Source: Candidatus Sericytochromatia bacterium | GTDB lineage: Bacteria > Cyanobacteriota > Sericytochromatia > UBA7694 > JACMQJ01 | DNA length: 64,000 bases | Direction: 5' to 3' | NCBI GenBank assembly: GCA_026004035.1 | Contig: BPII01000004.1 | Location: forward strand, 1 to 64,000 | Shown: positions 9,946-18,977 of the stretch, piece by piece | How the letters are laid out: each line of letters starts with the position of its first letter | Position numbering within the stretch: position 1 is the stretch's first letter | The notes under the pieces: model-generated | The model's database searches: none | Told to the model about the DNA's origin: nothing | The model's input: the letters and a program-made list of their open reading frames with translations, nothing else | Program-made: the position numbers and the translations under genes

Positions 9946-11541
9946 ATGCAAAATATAGAAAAATTTGAAGATTTTAATATATCAGAGAAAATATTAAAAG
10001 CTATAAATGAAATGGGATTTGAAGCACCATCACCAATTCAGTTATTATCAATACCTAAACTATTAGAAGGTAAAGATTTAATAGGTCAAGCACAAACAGG
10101 AACGGGTAAAACATGTGCTTTTGGTATACCAATGATAGAAAAAATTAATTCAAAAAATTATGTTCAAGGTCTTGTTCTATGTCCAACAAGAGAATTATCA
10201 ATACAGGTAACAGAAGAATTAAAAAAATTATCTAAATATAAGAAATTAGAAATATTACCTGTTTATGGTGGTCAATCTATTGAAAGACAGATAAATATTT
10301 TGAAAAAACATGTGGATATTGTAGTAGGAACACCGGGTAGAGTTATAGATCATTTAGAAAGAGGAACTTTAAAATTAGATAATTTAAATTTTTTTGTGTT
10401 AGATGAAATGGATGAAATGCTAAATATGGGTTTTCAAGAAGATGTTGAAAAAATACTTTCTTATTGTACTAATGAAAAACAAATAGCTTTATTTTCAGCT
10501 ACTATTCCAGAAACAATAATAAATTTAGCTAAAAAATATTTAAAAAATCCAGAAATTATAAAAGTTGTTCATAAAGAACTAACCGTTCCATCTATACAAC
10601 AATATTACTTTCAAATTCTAGAAAAAGATAAAACAGAAGTTTTATGTAGATTAATAGATATTAATGATTTTAAATTAAGTCTTGTTTTTTGTAATAAAAA
10701 AGTAAAAGTTGATGAATTGGCTGATTCATTAGCAAATAGAGGTTATCAAGTAGGTGCATTACATGGAGATATGAAGCAATCACAAAGAGAATTTATATTA
10801 AAAAAATTTAGAAAAGGACAAATTGAAATATTAATAGCAACTGATGTAGCTGCAAGAGGACTTGACATTAATAATGTTGAAGCAGTTTTTAATTATGATA
10901 TTCCTTATGACGAAGAATATTATGTTCATAGAATAGGTAGAACAGGTAGAGCTGGTAAGACTGGTATAGCTTATACTTTTGTAGTTGGTAAAGAAATATA
11001 TAAATTAAAAGATATAGAAAGATATGCAAAAATAAAGATACCTTATAAAAAAGTTCCTTCTATTCAAGAAATAGAAGAAAGTAAATTAAATAAATTTGTT
11101 AATAAGGTTATTGAAAATATTAAAAATCAAGATGAATATTATGAAGAAAATAAAGTTTTAAATATATTATTATCTAAAAATATACAGATTAAAGATATTT
11201 GTTTATATCTAATAAAAAAATTGCTATCTTTTGAAAGTTCTGATTATCAAGAAATAGATGAAATTGAACCTCATTTTTCAAGTGAGAAAAAAAGTAAAAA
11301 TAATAAAACTAGATTTTTTATAAATCTAGGTAGAAAAGATAATATAACTCCTTATGAAATAGTTAATTTTATTTCAAGTAATGGTAATATTAATCCTAAA
11401 AAAATAGGTAATATAGATATATATGATAAATTTTCTTTTGTAGATATTTATATTGATAATGAAAACAAATTGTTAGAAAAAATTGATGGAATAAAGTATA
11501 AAAGAAAGAAAATAGGTTTTGAAGTTGCTAATATTAAGTAA
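9946..11541 (+). CDS. deaD: DEAD-box ATP-dependent RNA helicase with DbpA-type RNA-binding tail
   Basis: The protein of about 531 residues has all helicase motifs: Q motif (PSPIQLLSIP), motif I AQTGTGKT, PTRELS, TPGR, SAT in LFSATIP, ATDVAARGLDI and HRIGRTGRAG. Motif II reads DEMD (VLDEMDEMLNMGF) instead of DEAD, an uncommon change in the third residue. The last 75 residues (RFFINLGRKDNITPYEI onward) form a DbpA/CsdA RNA-binding domain, so it probably remodels rRNA or structured mRNA. ATG 9946 is chosen; an in-frame GTG at 9937 is the alternative, and neither has a strong ribosome-binding site. It is followed 7 bp later by a small membrane gene. A role in cold or ribosome assembly is inferred from the family. 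Confidence 0.9.
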   Translation: MQNIEKFEDFNISEKILKAINEMGFEAPSPIQLLSIPKLLEGKDLIGQAQTGTGKTCAFGIPMIEKINSKNYVQGLVLCPTRELSIQVTEELKKLSKYKKLEILPVYGGQSIERQINILKKHVDIVVGTPGRVIDHLERGTLKLDNLNFFVLDEMDEMLNMGFQEDVEKILSYCTNEKQIALFSATIPETIINLAKKYLKNPEIIKVVHKELTVPSIQQYYFQILEKDKTEVLCRLIDINDFKLSLVFCNKKVKVDELADSLANRGYQVGALHGDMKQSQREFILKKFRKGQIEILIATDVAARGLDINNVEAVFNYDIPYDEEYYVHRIGRTGRAGKTGIAYTFVVGKEIYKLKDIERYAKIKIPYKKVPSIQEIEESKLNKFVNKVIENIKNQDEYYEENKVLNILLSKNIQIKDICLYLIKKLLSFESSDYQEIDEIEPHFSSEKKSKNNKTRFFINLGRKDNITPYEIVNFISSNGNINPKKIGNIDIYDKFSFVDIYIDNENKLLEKIDGIKYKRKKIGFEVANIK

Positions 11542-11548
11542 TCTTACA

Positions 11549-11761
11549 ATGAAAAAAGAAATTATTATTTGGTCATTACCTTTAATAATTTATATATTTT
11601 ATTTATTAACAAATAATAAATTATCATATATCATAAGTAATTTTCATATTATAAAAGATTTCTCTAGTTTATTATTCCCTATTTTCTTCTCAGTAACATT
11701 TTATTTTATTTATGGCGATTACCCAATAACCTATATAATTAATAAAAAATTAAAAAAATAA
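11549..11761 (+). CDS. Small membrane protein
   Basis: A 70-residue protein with two hydrophobic segments (KKEIIIWSLPLIIYIFYLL and SLLFPIFFSVTFYFIYGDYP) and a lysine-rich end. The start ATG lies 7 bp after the helicase stop; an upstream extension would run inside the helicase gene. No family is recognised. It sits between the helicase and the M19 dipeptidase, 9 bp from the latter, so the three are probably one operon without an obvious shared function. Confidence 0.5.
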   Translation: MKKEIIIWSLPLIIYIFYLLTNNKLSYIISNFHIIKDFSSLLFPIFFSVTFYFIYGDYPITYIINKKLKK

Positions 11762-11770
11762 CTTTAAATT

Positions 11771-12823
11771 ATGATATATAAAAATACATATATTGATTTT
11801 AGCCTTTTATGGCAAAAAAGACTAAAAGTATCTAAGGAAGCTTTAGAAATATATTGCTCTAGTGATGTAATAGATGCTCATACTGACACTTATATATGGA
11901 AAAGATTAATTAATTATGACTTAACAAAAAAACATAAGAAATCATTATTTTCATTTAATAATCAATTTGATTATCCTAAATGTATTAAATCAGGTATAAC
12001 TGGTGTTGTTATGGATATAGTAACTAATCCTTTTATTAGAGATAATAATAAGTTTTCAAGCTTAAGAAATAATATAAATATAATTTTGAAAGATTTAAAT
12101 TCTTTGAATAATTACTTTTCTTTTGTTAGAAACTATAATGAGTATTTGCAAGCTAGAAAAAATAATAAAATAGCAGTTTGGCTATCAATACAAGGTGGTA
12201 ATTCTTTATCGGAGCTTAATGAAATAGATTTCATACCTGAAATACATAGAATAACCCTAGTTCATTTAACAAATAATAAAATAGGAAAAAGTAGCTTATC
12301 TTTTAATCAATATGAAGGATTAAGTAAGTATGGTAAAAATTATATAGATAAAATGATAGATAATAAAATACTTATAGACTTATCACATATAAATAAAGGA
12401 GCTTTCTATGATATTGATAAATATATTCCTAAAAGTAATACTTTAGTTGTTACTCATACTGGTGTTAATGGAGTAAGAAAATCTTGGAGAAATTTAGATG
12501 ATGATCAAATAAAAATAATAGCAAAAAGAAATGGATTTATTGGAATAATTTTTGAAAGAAATTTTTTATCTTATAACCCTTTTAAATGTAGTAGTAATGA
12601 TATAATTAAGCATATAGAATATGTTATAAATTTAGTAGGTGATGATTTTGTAGGTTTAGGTTCTGATTATGATGGGATGATAACTTTACCAAGAGATTTT
12701 AAAGATGTTACATATCAACCAATATTAGTTCAAAAAATGTTAGAAAAAAGATGGAGTATAGAAAGAATAAAAAAAATATTAGGTAAAAACTTTTTAAGAG
12801 TTGTTAAGGATTTTAATAGTTAA
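11771..12823 (+). CDS. Membrane dipeptidase-family (renal dipeptidase, peptidase M19) hydrolase
   Basis: The 350-residue protein has the M19 zinc-site landmarks in order: DAHTDT near residue 35, GGNSL, IDLSHIN near 201, VVTHTGV near 220, and VGLGSDYDG near 295. M19 enzymes are TIM-barrel metallopeptidases that cleave dipeptides, often with D-amino-acid tolerance. There is no signal peptide, so it is probably cytosolic. The usual bridging Glu after the HxD motif is not obvious and should be checked by alignment. The 3' end overlaps the convergent histidine-kinase gene by 11 bp. Peptide salvage or peptidoglycan-peptide turnover is the likely role. Confidence 0.82.
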   Translation: MIYKNTYIDFSLLWQKRLKVSKEALEIYCSSDVIDAHTDTYIWKRLINYDLTKKHKKSLFSFNNQFDYPKCIKSGITGVVMDIVTNPFIRDNNKFSSLRNNINIILKDLNSLNNYFSFVRNYNEYLQARKNNKIAVWLSIQGGNSLSELNEIDFIPEIHRITLVHLTNNKIGKSSLSFNQYEGLSKYGKNYIDKMIDNKILIDLSHINKGAFYDIDKYIPKSNTLVVTHTGVNGVRKSWRNLDDDQIKIIAKRNGFIGIIFERNFLSYNPFKCSSNDIIKHIEYVINLVGDDFVGLGSDYDGMITLPRDFKDVTYQPILVQKMLEKRWSIERIKKILGKNFLRVVKDFNS

Positions 12824-13790
12824 AGATATCTGTTTTTATAGGTAGTATGACTGTAACTTTTGTTCCTATACCTGGTGTGCTCTCAATGTTTAAAGTCCCA
12901 TCATATTTTCTTAATATCATTTTTACAACTGTTAGTCCAATGCCCATACCACCAATTTTTTTTGTATAAAAAGCCTTAAATATCTTACTTAAATCATTTT
13001 TATCTATACCTTTTCCTTTATCCTCAACTGATATAGAAATTCTTTTATTATTTATAAAGTCAATAGAGAAAATTATCTCACCTTTGTCACCTTCTATTGC
13101 TTCTATTGAATTTGTAATTAAATTGTTAAATATTTGCTGTATTTGGTCAGGATCACCAAAAAATATAACTTCTTCTTTAGGAAATTTAGTTATTAAATTA
13201 ATATTTTTTTCTTTTAATGTATTTTCAAAAATATTTATAGTATTTTGTGCTACCTTTTTTATATCAAAATTAACATTAAAAGCTTGGATATGTTTTGATA
13301 TATATTTTACTGATGTTAATAACCTATTTAACCTATCAATTTCTGATATTATTCTATTAAAATAATCTTGTGAAGTTTGAAAAGAGTCTTCAGAAATTTT
13401 TCTTAAATCGTCAGAAATATATGTTGATAAAGACTGAACTAACGTTCTTATAGCAGCTAATGGATTTTTTATTTCATGTATTAACATAGAATAAAATGAA
13501 ATATTTTCATCTGTTTGACATTCTACTTCTAAGAATCTATAAGAATGTTTATTATCTAAATTATTATCTAAATGTAAAGGACTTGTTTTAAAAATAAAGC
13601 TATTTTTTTTATAATCAAAAAAACCTGTTGGATTATTTATTTTAGAAATTAATTCTTCTGAGTCAAATATTTCAAATATATTTTTACCAATTGCTTCAGT
13701 AGGATTAAAATTCAGTTCTTCTATTTCATTAATATCACCACTATAAAAAATAATCCAAGTATCTTTTAGTATGAAAACTCCTCTTTTCAT
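12813..13790 (-). CDS. Sensor histidine kinase (PAS-like + HisKA + HATPase)
   Basis: The 325-residue soluble kinase starts with a PAS-like segment (about 5-90; FNPTEAIGKNIFEIF). It continues with an H box, HEIKNPLAAIRTL (phosphoacceptor His105), an N box (NLITNSIEAI), G1 EDKGKGID, the F box IFKAFYTKK and G2 GMGIGLTVVK. The lack of membrane helices means it reads a cytosolic signal. The architecture resembles NtrB/AtoS-like kinases, but no response regulator is adjacent. Its ATG overlaps the stop of the DapA-like gene (TAATG), so the two are co-translated, an unusual pairing. Confidence 0.88.
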   Translation of the reverse strand: MKRGVFILKDTWIIFYSGDINEIEELNFNPTEAIGKNIFEIFDSEELISKINNPTGFFDYKKNSFIFKTSPLHLDNNLDNKHSYRFLEVECQTDENISFYSMLIHEIKNPLAAIRTLVQSLSTYISDDLRKISEDSFQTSQDYFNRIISEIDRLNRLLTSVKYISKHIQAFNVNFDIKKVAQNTINIFENTLKEKNINLITKFPKEEVIFFGDPDQIQQIFNNLITNSIEAIEGDKGEIIFSIDFINNKRISISVEDKGKGIDKNDLSKIFKAFYTKKIGGMGIGLTVVKMILRKYDGTLNIESTPGIGTKVTVILPIKTDIFNY

Positions 13791-14689
13791 TATTCTATTA
13801 CGGAAGGATTAGTTATATAAGGATAAATTTCTTGTTTTAGAATATTTTTCTTTTCTTGTTCAAGCTCAAAAAATGGTGGTCTAACATCACTTTCTTGAAT
13901 ACCTCTCAAAGTTGTTAAGAATTTTAAAGCTGGTATGGTAGAAAAATTATTTACTATATTTATAATCTCATTTAAATATTTTTGAGAATTATAACCACCG
14001 TTTCCTTTTGGTTGTTCATAATCATAAAAAATAGATTTGACTATTTCTGGAAATATGTTAAATAAATTAGAAGAAAAAGTTTTTATACCTATATTCAAAG
14101 AATCATATATAAGTTTATCATTAGAAGAAATGATATTTAACTCAGGATGCTTATTTTTATAGTTATTTATATAAAACATATCATCATTATAATCTTTTAT
14201 ACCAATTACTTTTCCTGTTTCTTCTAATTTATCTATTAAATCATCACTAATAGCAATACCTGTATATTTTGGCATATTATAAAGATAAACAGGTATATCA
14301 ATATTTTCTAAAACTTTCATAAAATATTTTTCAAGGGATTCGTTATCTATATCTTTATAAAAAAGTGGTGGTGAAATTAGTAAAGCATTTACACCTATAC
14401 CTTGTGCATAGTGTGCTAAATCTATTGTATCACTATAACTATAGCTAGTTATATGTGGAATAATTAGCATTTCTTCTCTACTTTCCATTATAGAATTTAG
14501 TATTTGCTTTTTTTCACTATTGCTTAAAGATGTAAATTCTCCATATATATCAAACGGTATTATTCCTGAAGCTTTATTATCTGAAATAAAGCCTACCAAA
14601 TCCATCAAAGAATCAAAATCTATTTCTAATGAGTTCTTTTTAAATGGGGTTATAATGGATGTAAATATACCCTTTACATTTTTAGGCAT
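13790..14689 (-). CDS. Dihydrodipicolinate synthase/N-acetylneuraminate lyase family aldolase
   Basis: At 299 residues it has the class I aldolase TIM-barrel layout of DapA. The Schiff-base Lys165 sits in IGIKDYNDD and the catalytic Tyr137 in YLYNMPKYTG. The substrate-loop motif that reads GTTGE in true DapA is here YGEFTS (residues 49-54). That change argues for a different 2-oxo-acid aldolase rather than lysine synthesis. No other lysine gene is nearby; the gene is coupled to a histidine kinase downstream. Pyruvate is the expected common substrate; the second substrate is unknown. Confidence 0.82.
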   Translation of the reverse strand: MPKNVKGIFTSIITPFKKNSLEIDFDSLMDLVGFISDNKASGIIPFDIYGEFTSLSNSEKKQILNSIMESREEMLIIPHITSYSYSDTIDLAHYAQGIGVNALLISPPLFYKDIDNESLEKYFMKVLENIDIPVYLYNMPKYTGIAISDDLIDKLEETGKVIGIKDYNDDMFYINNYKNKHPELNIISSNDKLIYDSLNIGIKTFSSNLFNIFPEIVKSIFYDYEQPKGNGGYNSQKYLNEIINIVNNFSTIPALKFLTTLRGIQESDVRPPFFELEQEKKNILKQEIYPYITNPSVIE

Positions 14690-14732
14690 AGTGACCTTTC
14701 TTTACAATAAATTATTAATAATATTTTAACAC

Positions 14733-15752
14733 TTAAAATACCTTTTTTAAGAGTTTTATAGCTTCATTAGAACACTTTTCTTCAGTTAAATCAAAAACAG
14801 ATAATTTTTTATTTTCAAACTCGAAATTAACATTATTAAGAATTTGTTGTATTTTTTCTTCAGAAAAATTATCCATTAGTTTTTTACCAAAACTAAAATC
14901 TTTATAAGATTTAATTTTTGAATTATCAGAAAAATCACTATTATATCTTATCAATTCTATTAAACCTTCTACAGGTCCAGCTGATAAATGAAAACCATTT
15001 AATCCTTGACTTACTTCAGGTATTCCAAATTCTTCTTTTCTTTCTAATAGTAATCTTCTTAAACTAGATTCATAAGCATTTTGAGGATTAGTAACTCCAA
15101 TAAATTTATTTCTTGCGTCAGTCCAAGATAGATTACTAGATAATGTAAATACAATTATACTTCTACCATCTTTAGTAAAATGTGTAATTTGTCTAGGATG
15201 AAATCCATTTATAAGATAAACATTATCAGTATCAACTTTTACATTTTCTAAATAAGTTCCACCAGCTAATTTTTTTACTTCTTTATTTTGCCATAGAATA
15301 TCTAATGAATCAGCATTGAAGTAAGAGTATTTGTTTAAAAATTCAAATGCTCCCATTACATTACATTCTTTTAAATCAGTAACATTTGCTATTTCTTTTA
15401 GTTTATTCTTTGCTTCCTCTGACATATATTCTAATGGATTATTTGATAATTTATTTATAACTCCGTAATGTTGAGAGATTATATTATATTTATCTAAATA
15501 TTTAGCTCCTAGAACTTTTACATTTTCAATATCTAAATTAAATTCTGCTAATTTATCAAATACTAAATCTAGTATTTTATCTAATTTAATATTATTATTT
15601 TCAAGTGTTAATTCAGGTTTAATAAAAAAAATAAATTGATTTTCTTTGTCTTCTTTAATTTCTCTATTATACAATTCAATAAAATTTATTTTATTTTTTT
15701 GAGCTAATTTTACATTCTCTAAAATACTAGCTTTCAATGTTTCAAAAGTCAT
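14733..15752 (-). CDS. Nucleoside-diphosphate kinase-like protein with large insertion
   Basis: The 339-residue protein aligns piecewise with NDK. FFIKPEL near residue 42 matches the IKP strand. IGVTNPQNAYESSLRR near 220 matches GATNPANA and the following conserved Arg. NGFHLSAGPVEG near 255 matches the active-site NGTHGSDS with the phosphorylated His kept. Typical NDKs are about 140 residues. Here about 100 residues are inserted between the first helices and the second half, and about 70 are added at the end. The normal role is phosphate transfer from ATP to NDPs through the His. Whether this long form is active is not shown. The gene stands alone: 43 bp from the DapA-like gene and 105 bp from the next. 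Confidence 0.7.
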   Translation of the reverse strand: MTFETLKASILENVKLAQKNKINFIELYNREIKEDKENQFIFFIKPELTLENNNIKLDKILDLVFDKLAEFNLDIENVKVLGAKYLDKYNIISQHYGVINKLSNNPLEYMSEEAKNKLKEIANVTDLKECNVMGAFEFLNKYSYFNADSLDILWQNKEVKKLAGGTYLENVKVDTDNVYLINGFHPRQITHFTKDGRSIIVFTLSSNLSWTDARNKFIGVTNPQNAYESSLRRLLLERKEEFGIPEVSQGLNGFHLSAGPVEGLIELIRYNSDFSDNSKIKSYKDFSFGKKLMDNFSEEKIQQILNNVNFEFENKKLSVFDLTEEKCSNEAIKLLKKVF

Positions 15753-15857
15753 AATATTTCCTCATAAAAAATAATAATTAAATTTTACATTAAAATTATT
15801 TTGTTATGGTGTAAAGTAAATATAAATTAAAAAATATTGGTAATATAAAGCTTTAGC

Positions 15858-17066
15858 TTATTTATTAAGTCTTAAATTTTCAAAAACTTTTGTTCCAGGT
15901 AACATTAATTCTTCTTTATAATTGGTTTCTTTTATACTTCCGTCATTATTAAATATATAAACACCTTCTTGTTTTCCTACTGATAAAAATCTTTCATATT
16001 CTTTATTACCTTCTTTATAAGTTTCTAATAATAGAAATGATTTTTGATCTAGACCAACACACATCATTTCGCTAAATCTTGATGTTGTATATGTTATTGT
16101 ATCTGGATCATTCATATCTATATACTCTTTACAATGTGGGAAAATTTGTATTTTTTTTACTAATCCAAAACCAAAGTCAAATAATTCGAAATCATACATG
16201 TTTCCGGTTGATGTCCATTCTGACGAATTATCATCAAATACAATAATATTTTCACATAAACATAAAGAACCAGCCGAAACTGTATAAAAATTTGTTCCAT
16301 TTTCAAGTGCTTGAAAAAAAGCATCTTTTAATTTAAAGAAATTCAGTCTATTAAATAATACTGCTATATGTCCTCCAAATATAAATATTGAATTTGAATT
16401 TAATATTTCTTGCTCCATTTGATTTTTTAGTTTTATATAAACAGTATTTTTATTCACTTTAGAATTTATAAAAAAATATTCATCTATTTCTTTACATATT
16501 TTTATCATTTCTTTATCATTATCTCTTATTTTTTTCATAGTAGCTTGTATGTCTTTACAAGCATAGTGATAAAGAAGTTCCCATTGATTTATACTATTTA
16601 TTTCTACATTTTCAGAGTTATAACTTAACACTTTATATAAAGTAATATTTTTAAAAGTATTTTTTAAAAGCTTTAATTGTTTTTGTAATATTTTTATAAG
16701 TCCTGAATTTTTTTCTCTATAAAATAATTTAACTCTTTTTATTACTTCTTGCTTAGAGTGGTAAAAGTCATATATATCTGGAACTTCTCTTTTGAAAAAA
16801 TTAAAATTATGATATAAAGAAAGATTTTTTACATTTTGGTCAAATGCACCCTTAAATATAGGTTTTATCCCTATGCTATATAATGATTGTTTTATATGTT
16901 CTTCTTTAAATTCTCTTTTTTGCCATGCAGCTGTTATTAGTAATACAGGTTTATTTTCTCTAACATATTTATTATTATGATTAGAATTTAGAATATTTTC
17001 TTTAAATTTTTCTATAAATTCAGTTTCAAACTGAATATTTCCATTAAATATTATACTACCTTTCAT
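15858..17066 (-). CDS. Peptidase S51/cyanophycinase-like (class I GAT-like) protein with helical insertion
   Basis: The 402-residue protein has an N-terminal strand (PVLLITAAW) and, near residue 230, SIFIFGGHIAVL. The nucleophile elbow is YTVSAGSLCLCEN, followed by a possible catalytic His in FPHCKEY. These match the peptidase E/S51 fold, whose Ser sits in a SAG(A/S) turn. Between the first strand and the core there is an extra segment of about 130 charged, probably coiled-coil residues that usual S51 members (about 230-270 residues) lack. Members cleave Asp-X or cyanophycin-type bonds; the substrate here is unknown. Its ATG overlaps the pgi stop (TAATG), so it is translationally coupled to pgi. 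Confidence 0.6.
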   Translation of the reverse strand: MKGSIIFNGNIQFETEFIEKFKENILNSNHNNKYVRENKPVLLITAAWQKREFKEEHIKQSLYSIGIKPIFKGAFDQNVKNLSLYHNFNFFKREVPDIYDFYHSKQEVIKRVKLFYREKNSGLIKILQKQLKLLKNTFKNITLYKVLSYNSENVEINSINQWELLYHYACKDIQATMKKIRDNDKEMIKICKEIDEYFFINSKVNKNTVYIKLKNQMEQEILNSNSIFIFGGHIAVLFNRLNFFKLKDAFFQALENGTNFYTVSAGSLCLCENIIVFDDNSSEWTSTGNMYDFELFDFGFGLVKKIQIFPHCKEYIDMNDPDTITYTTSRFSEMMCVGLDQKSFLLLETYKEGNKEYERFLSVGKQEGVYIFNNDGSIKETNYKEELMLPGTKVFENLRLNK

Positions 17067-18451
17067 TATATTATATAATCTTCCTTTTTTGGTATTCTAT
17101 TATCAAATTCTTTTTTAAAGTTTTTCATATCTTCTCTTCCTAAATTTGCGAACATAAATTTTTTATATGCTTCCACTCCCGGTTGATCAAGAGGGTTTAT
17201 ATCTAACAAATAACCTTCTATTACAGTAGACACTTCTAACATATAAAAAAATTGTCCTATTGTAAATTCATTTAATCTTGGTAATATAATATCAATAGTT
17301 GGTCTTTTTTCTTTTAGATAAGCAAAATTTGTTCCTTCAAATGCACCTTTTAACATATCGTGAATACATTTTCCTTGTAAATAATTTAATCCATCTATAT
17401 TTTCTTTATCATTTGGAAATATAATATCTTTTCTTAATCTTTCTATAAATACATTCGTAACTATCATATTTCTTTGTCCTTCTTGGATTTGTTGTCCTCT
17501 TGAGTGTAAGTCTCTTGTATTAACAACTGTTATAGGTATCCTTCCTTTCTCTTCTTTTCCTAAACTTTCAGCACATAATTGATCATACCAAAAACCTAAA
17601 CTTTCAATAGATTTAGACCACATAGCCATTATAGAAATATTTTTTCTTTTTTTATACATTAAATATTGTAATAAAGCATACATATAAGCTGGATTTTCAT
17701 AAACATTAGAACTACTACATATTTCTTTCATAAATTTAGCACCTTTTAGTAATTCTTCTATATTAATTCCAAACATAGCAGATGGTAATAATCCAACAGG
17801 TGTTAATACTGAATATCTACCTCCAACATTATCAGGTATTACAAAAGTTTTATATCCATCTTTATCAGCAATTTCTTTTAATTTTCCTTTAGATTTATCA
17901 GTAATGGCAATAATATATTCATTATAATTACTTCCATAAAATTCTTTAGCTTTTTGTTGAAATAATCTAAAAGCAACAGCTGTTTCTATTGTTGTTCCAG
18001 ACTTTGATATAACGACTATTCCAAATTTTTCTTTTTTTTCTTCAATTAATTCAAATAAATTATTTATACTATTAGCATCTAAATTATTACCTTCAAAATA
18101 AACTTTAGGGTACTTTCTTTTTTCTTTACTCAATTCGTTATAATAATTTGGTTTAAGAGCATCAAATATAGCTTTAGTTCCTAAATATGAGCCTCCTATT
18201 CCTAATATAATTAAAGAATCTATTTTATTTGAAAATTCACTAGCTACTTTAATTATGTTATCAAGTTCATTTTTATTATAATCAGGTAAATCTATAAATC
18301 CCAAAAAATCATTACCTTTACCTTTTCTATTCCAAAAGTTATCACTAGCTATTTTTAGTTTTTCAATAGATTTTTCTATTTCTGATTTACTTATACCTTC
18401 TTGACCTATAAAATCAGACATTAAATAATTGTAATCAAGTTTTATTTTCAT
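17066..18451 (-). CDS. pgi: Glucose-6-phosphate isomerase
   Basis: The 461-residue protein is the short bacterial Pgi form. It has the first signature around LIILGIGGSYLGTKAIFDAL, VISKSGTTIET for phosphate binding, and late active-site segments GRYSVLTPVGLLP and DQPGVEAYKKFMFA. It interconverts glucose-6-phosphate and fructose-6-phosphate in glycolysis and gluconeogenesis. It is followed by the S51-like gene with a one-base overlap. A second, unrelated-length phosphoglucose/phosphomannose isomerase is encoded at 55749-56795, so the cell has two candidates for this step. Confidence 0.95.
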   Translation of the reverse strand: MKIKLDYNYLMSDFIGQEGISKSEIEKSIEKLKIASDNFWNRKGKGNDFLGFIDLPDYNKNELDNIIKVASEFSNKIDSLIILGIGGSYLGTKAIFDALKPNYYNELSKEKRKYPKVYFEGNNLDANSINNLFELIEEKKEKFGIVVISKSGTTIETAVAFRLFQQKAKEFYGSNYNEYIIAITDKSKGKLKEIADKDGYKTFVIPDNVGGRYSVLTPVGLLPSAMFGINIEELLKGAKFMKEICSSSNVYENPAYMYALLQYLMYKKRKNISIMAMWSKSIESLGFWYDQLCAESLGKEEKGRIPITVVNTRDLHSRGQQIQEGQRNMIVTNVFIERLRKDIIFPNDKENIDGLNYLQGKCIHDMLKGAFEGTNFAYLKEKRPTIDIILPRLNEFTIGQFFYMLEVSTVIEGYLLDINPLDQPGVEAYKKFMFANLGREDMKNFKKEFDNRIPKKEDYII

Positions 18452-18554
18452 CTTTTTTCCTTAAAAAATAAATTCAAATATATTTAAATATTCTAAAATA
18501 TTAAAGAAAAAGTGTCTATAAAATATTTTTATATAATTTTAATTTATTTATATA

Positions 18555-18823
18555 ATGAAATATACACTGATATTTGTTATTTTTGCTACTTTACATTTAC
18601 TTTCTTTTTACACAAAAAAAAATACTATGCTTTATTTTTAAACCATTAACAATATTATCAATAATATTAACCGCTTTATATATTTCTTATAATAACTTTT
18701 CTACTTATAGAATATTAATAATAATTAGGATTAATTTTTTCAATGTTTGGTGATATATTTTTATTATTTCCAGAAAAAAAATTTATACTTGGTATTGCTA
18801 CAATCTCTAAATTTTATAAATAA
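18555..18823 (+). pseudogene. Remnant of a YhhN/TMEM86-family membrane protein
   Basis: Three short frames in this divergent gap (18452-18977) together read as the N-terminal part of a YhhN-like protein. The pieces are MKYTLIFVIFATLHLLSFYT, then FKPLTILSIILTALYIS, then GLIFSMFGDIFLLFPEKK followed by FILGIA. KPLT and the SMFGDIFLL...FILGIA block are hallmarks of this family (lysoplasmalogenase-type hydrolases). The frame changes near 18640 and 18730, and a stop at 18821 ends it at about 90 of the usual 200-plus residues. No start signal or ribosome site is obvious. I read it as a decayed gene, not a working one. Confidence 0.65.
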
Positions 18824-18830
18824 TTCTTAC

Positions 18831-18904
18831 ATTATTCATAACTTGAGCATAGTTTACACTTTCTTAAAAAAAATTTTCATTTTAAAATATGTATAAGGTA
18901 TTGT
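18831..18904. repeat. Dispersed intergenic repeat fragment
   Basis: Two modules recur elsewhere. CATTATTCATAACTTGA matches 32032-32048. CTTAAAAAAAATTTTCATTT and the following AAAATATGT match 40404-40435 almost exactly. It directly follows the YhhN remnant, so it may mark the point where that gene was cut. Confidence 0.6.
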
Positions 18905-18914
18905 AAATAACATA

Positions 18915-18943
18915 TTCGGATAATAGACTTTTAGTTATATAAT
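18915..18943 (+). promoter_or_regulatory. Probable sigma-70-type promoter for the hydrolase/propeller pair
   Basis: TTCGGA at 18915-18920 and a perfect TATAAT at 18938-18943 are separated by 17 bp. Transcription would start near 18950, leaving a short leader with an AGG just before the ATG at 18978. Confidence 0.45.
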
Positions 18944-18977
18944 AGAATTAAAAATATATTTTTTTTAGGTTTAAATT

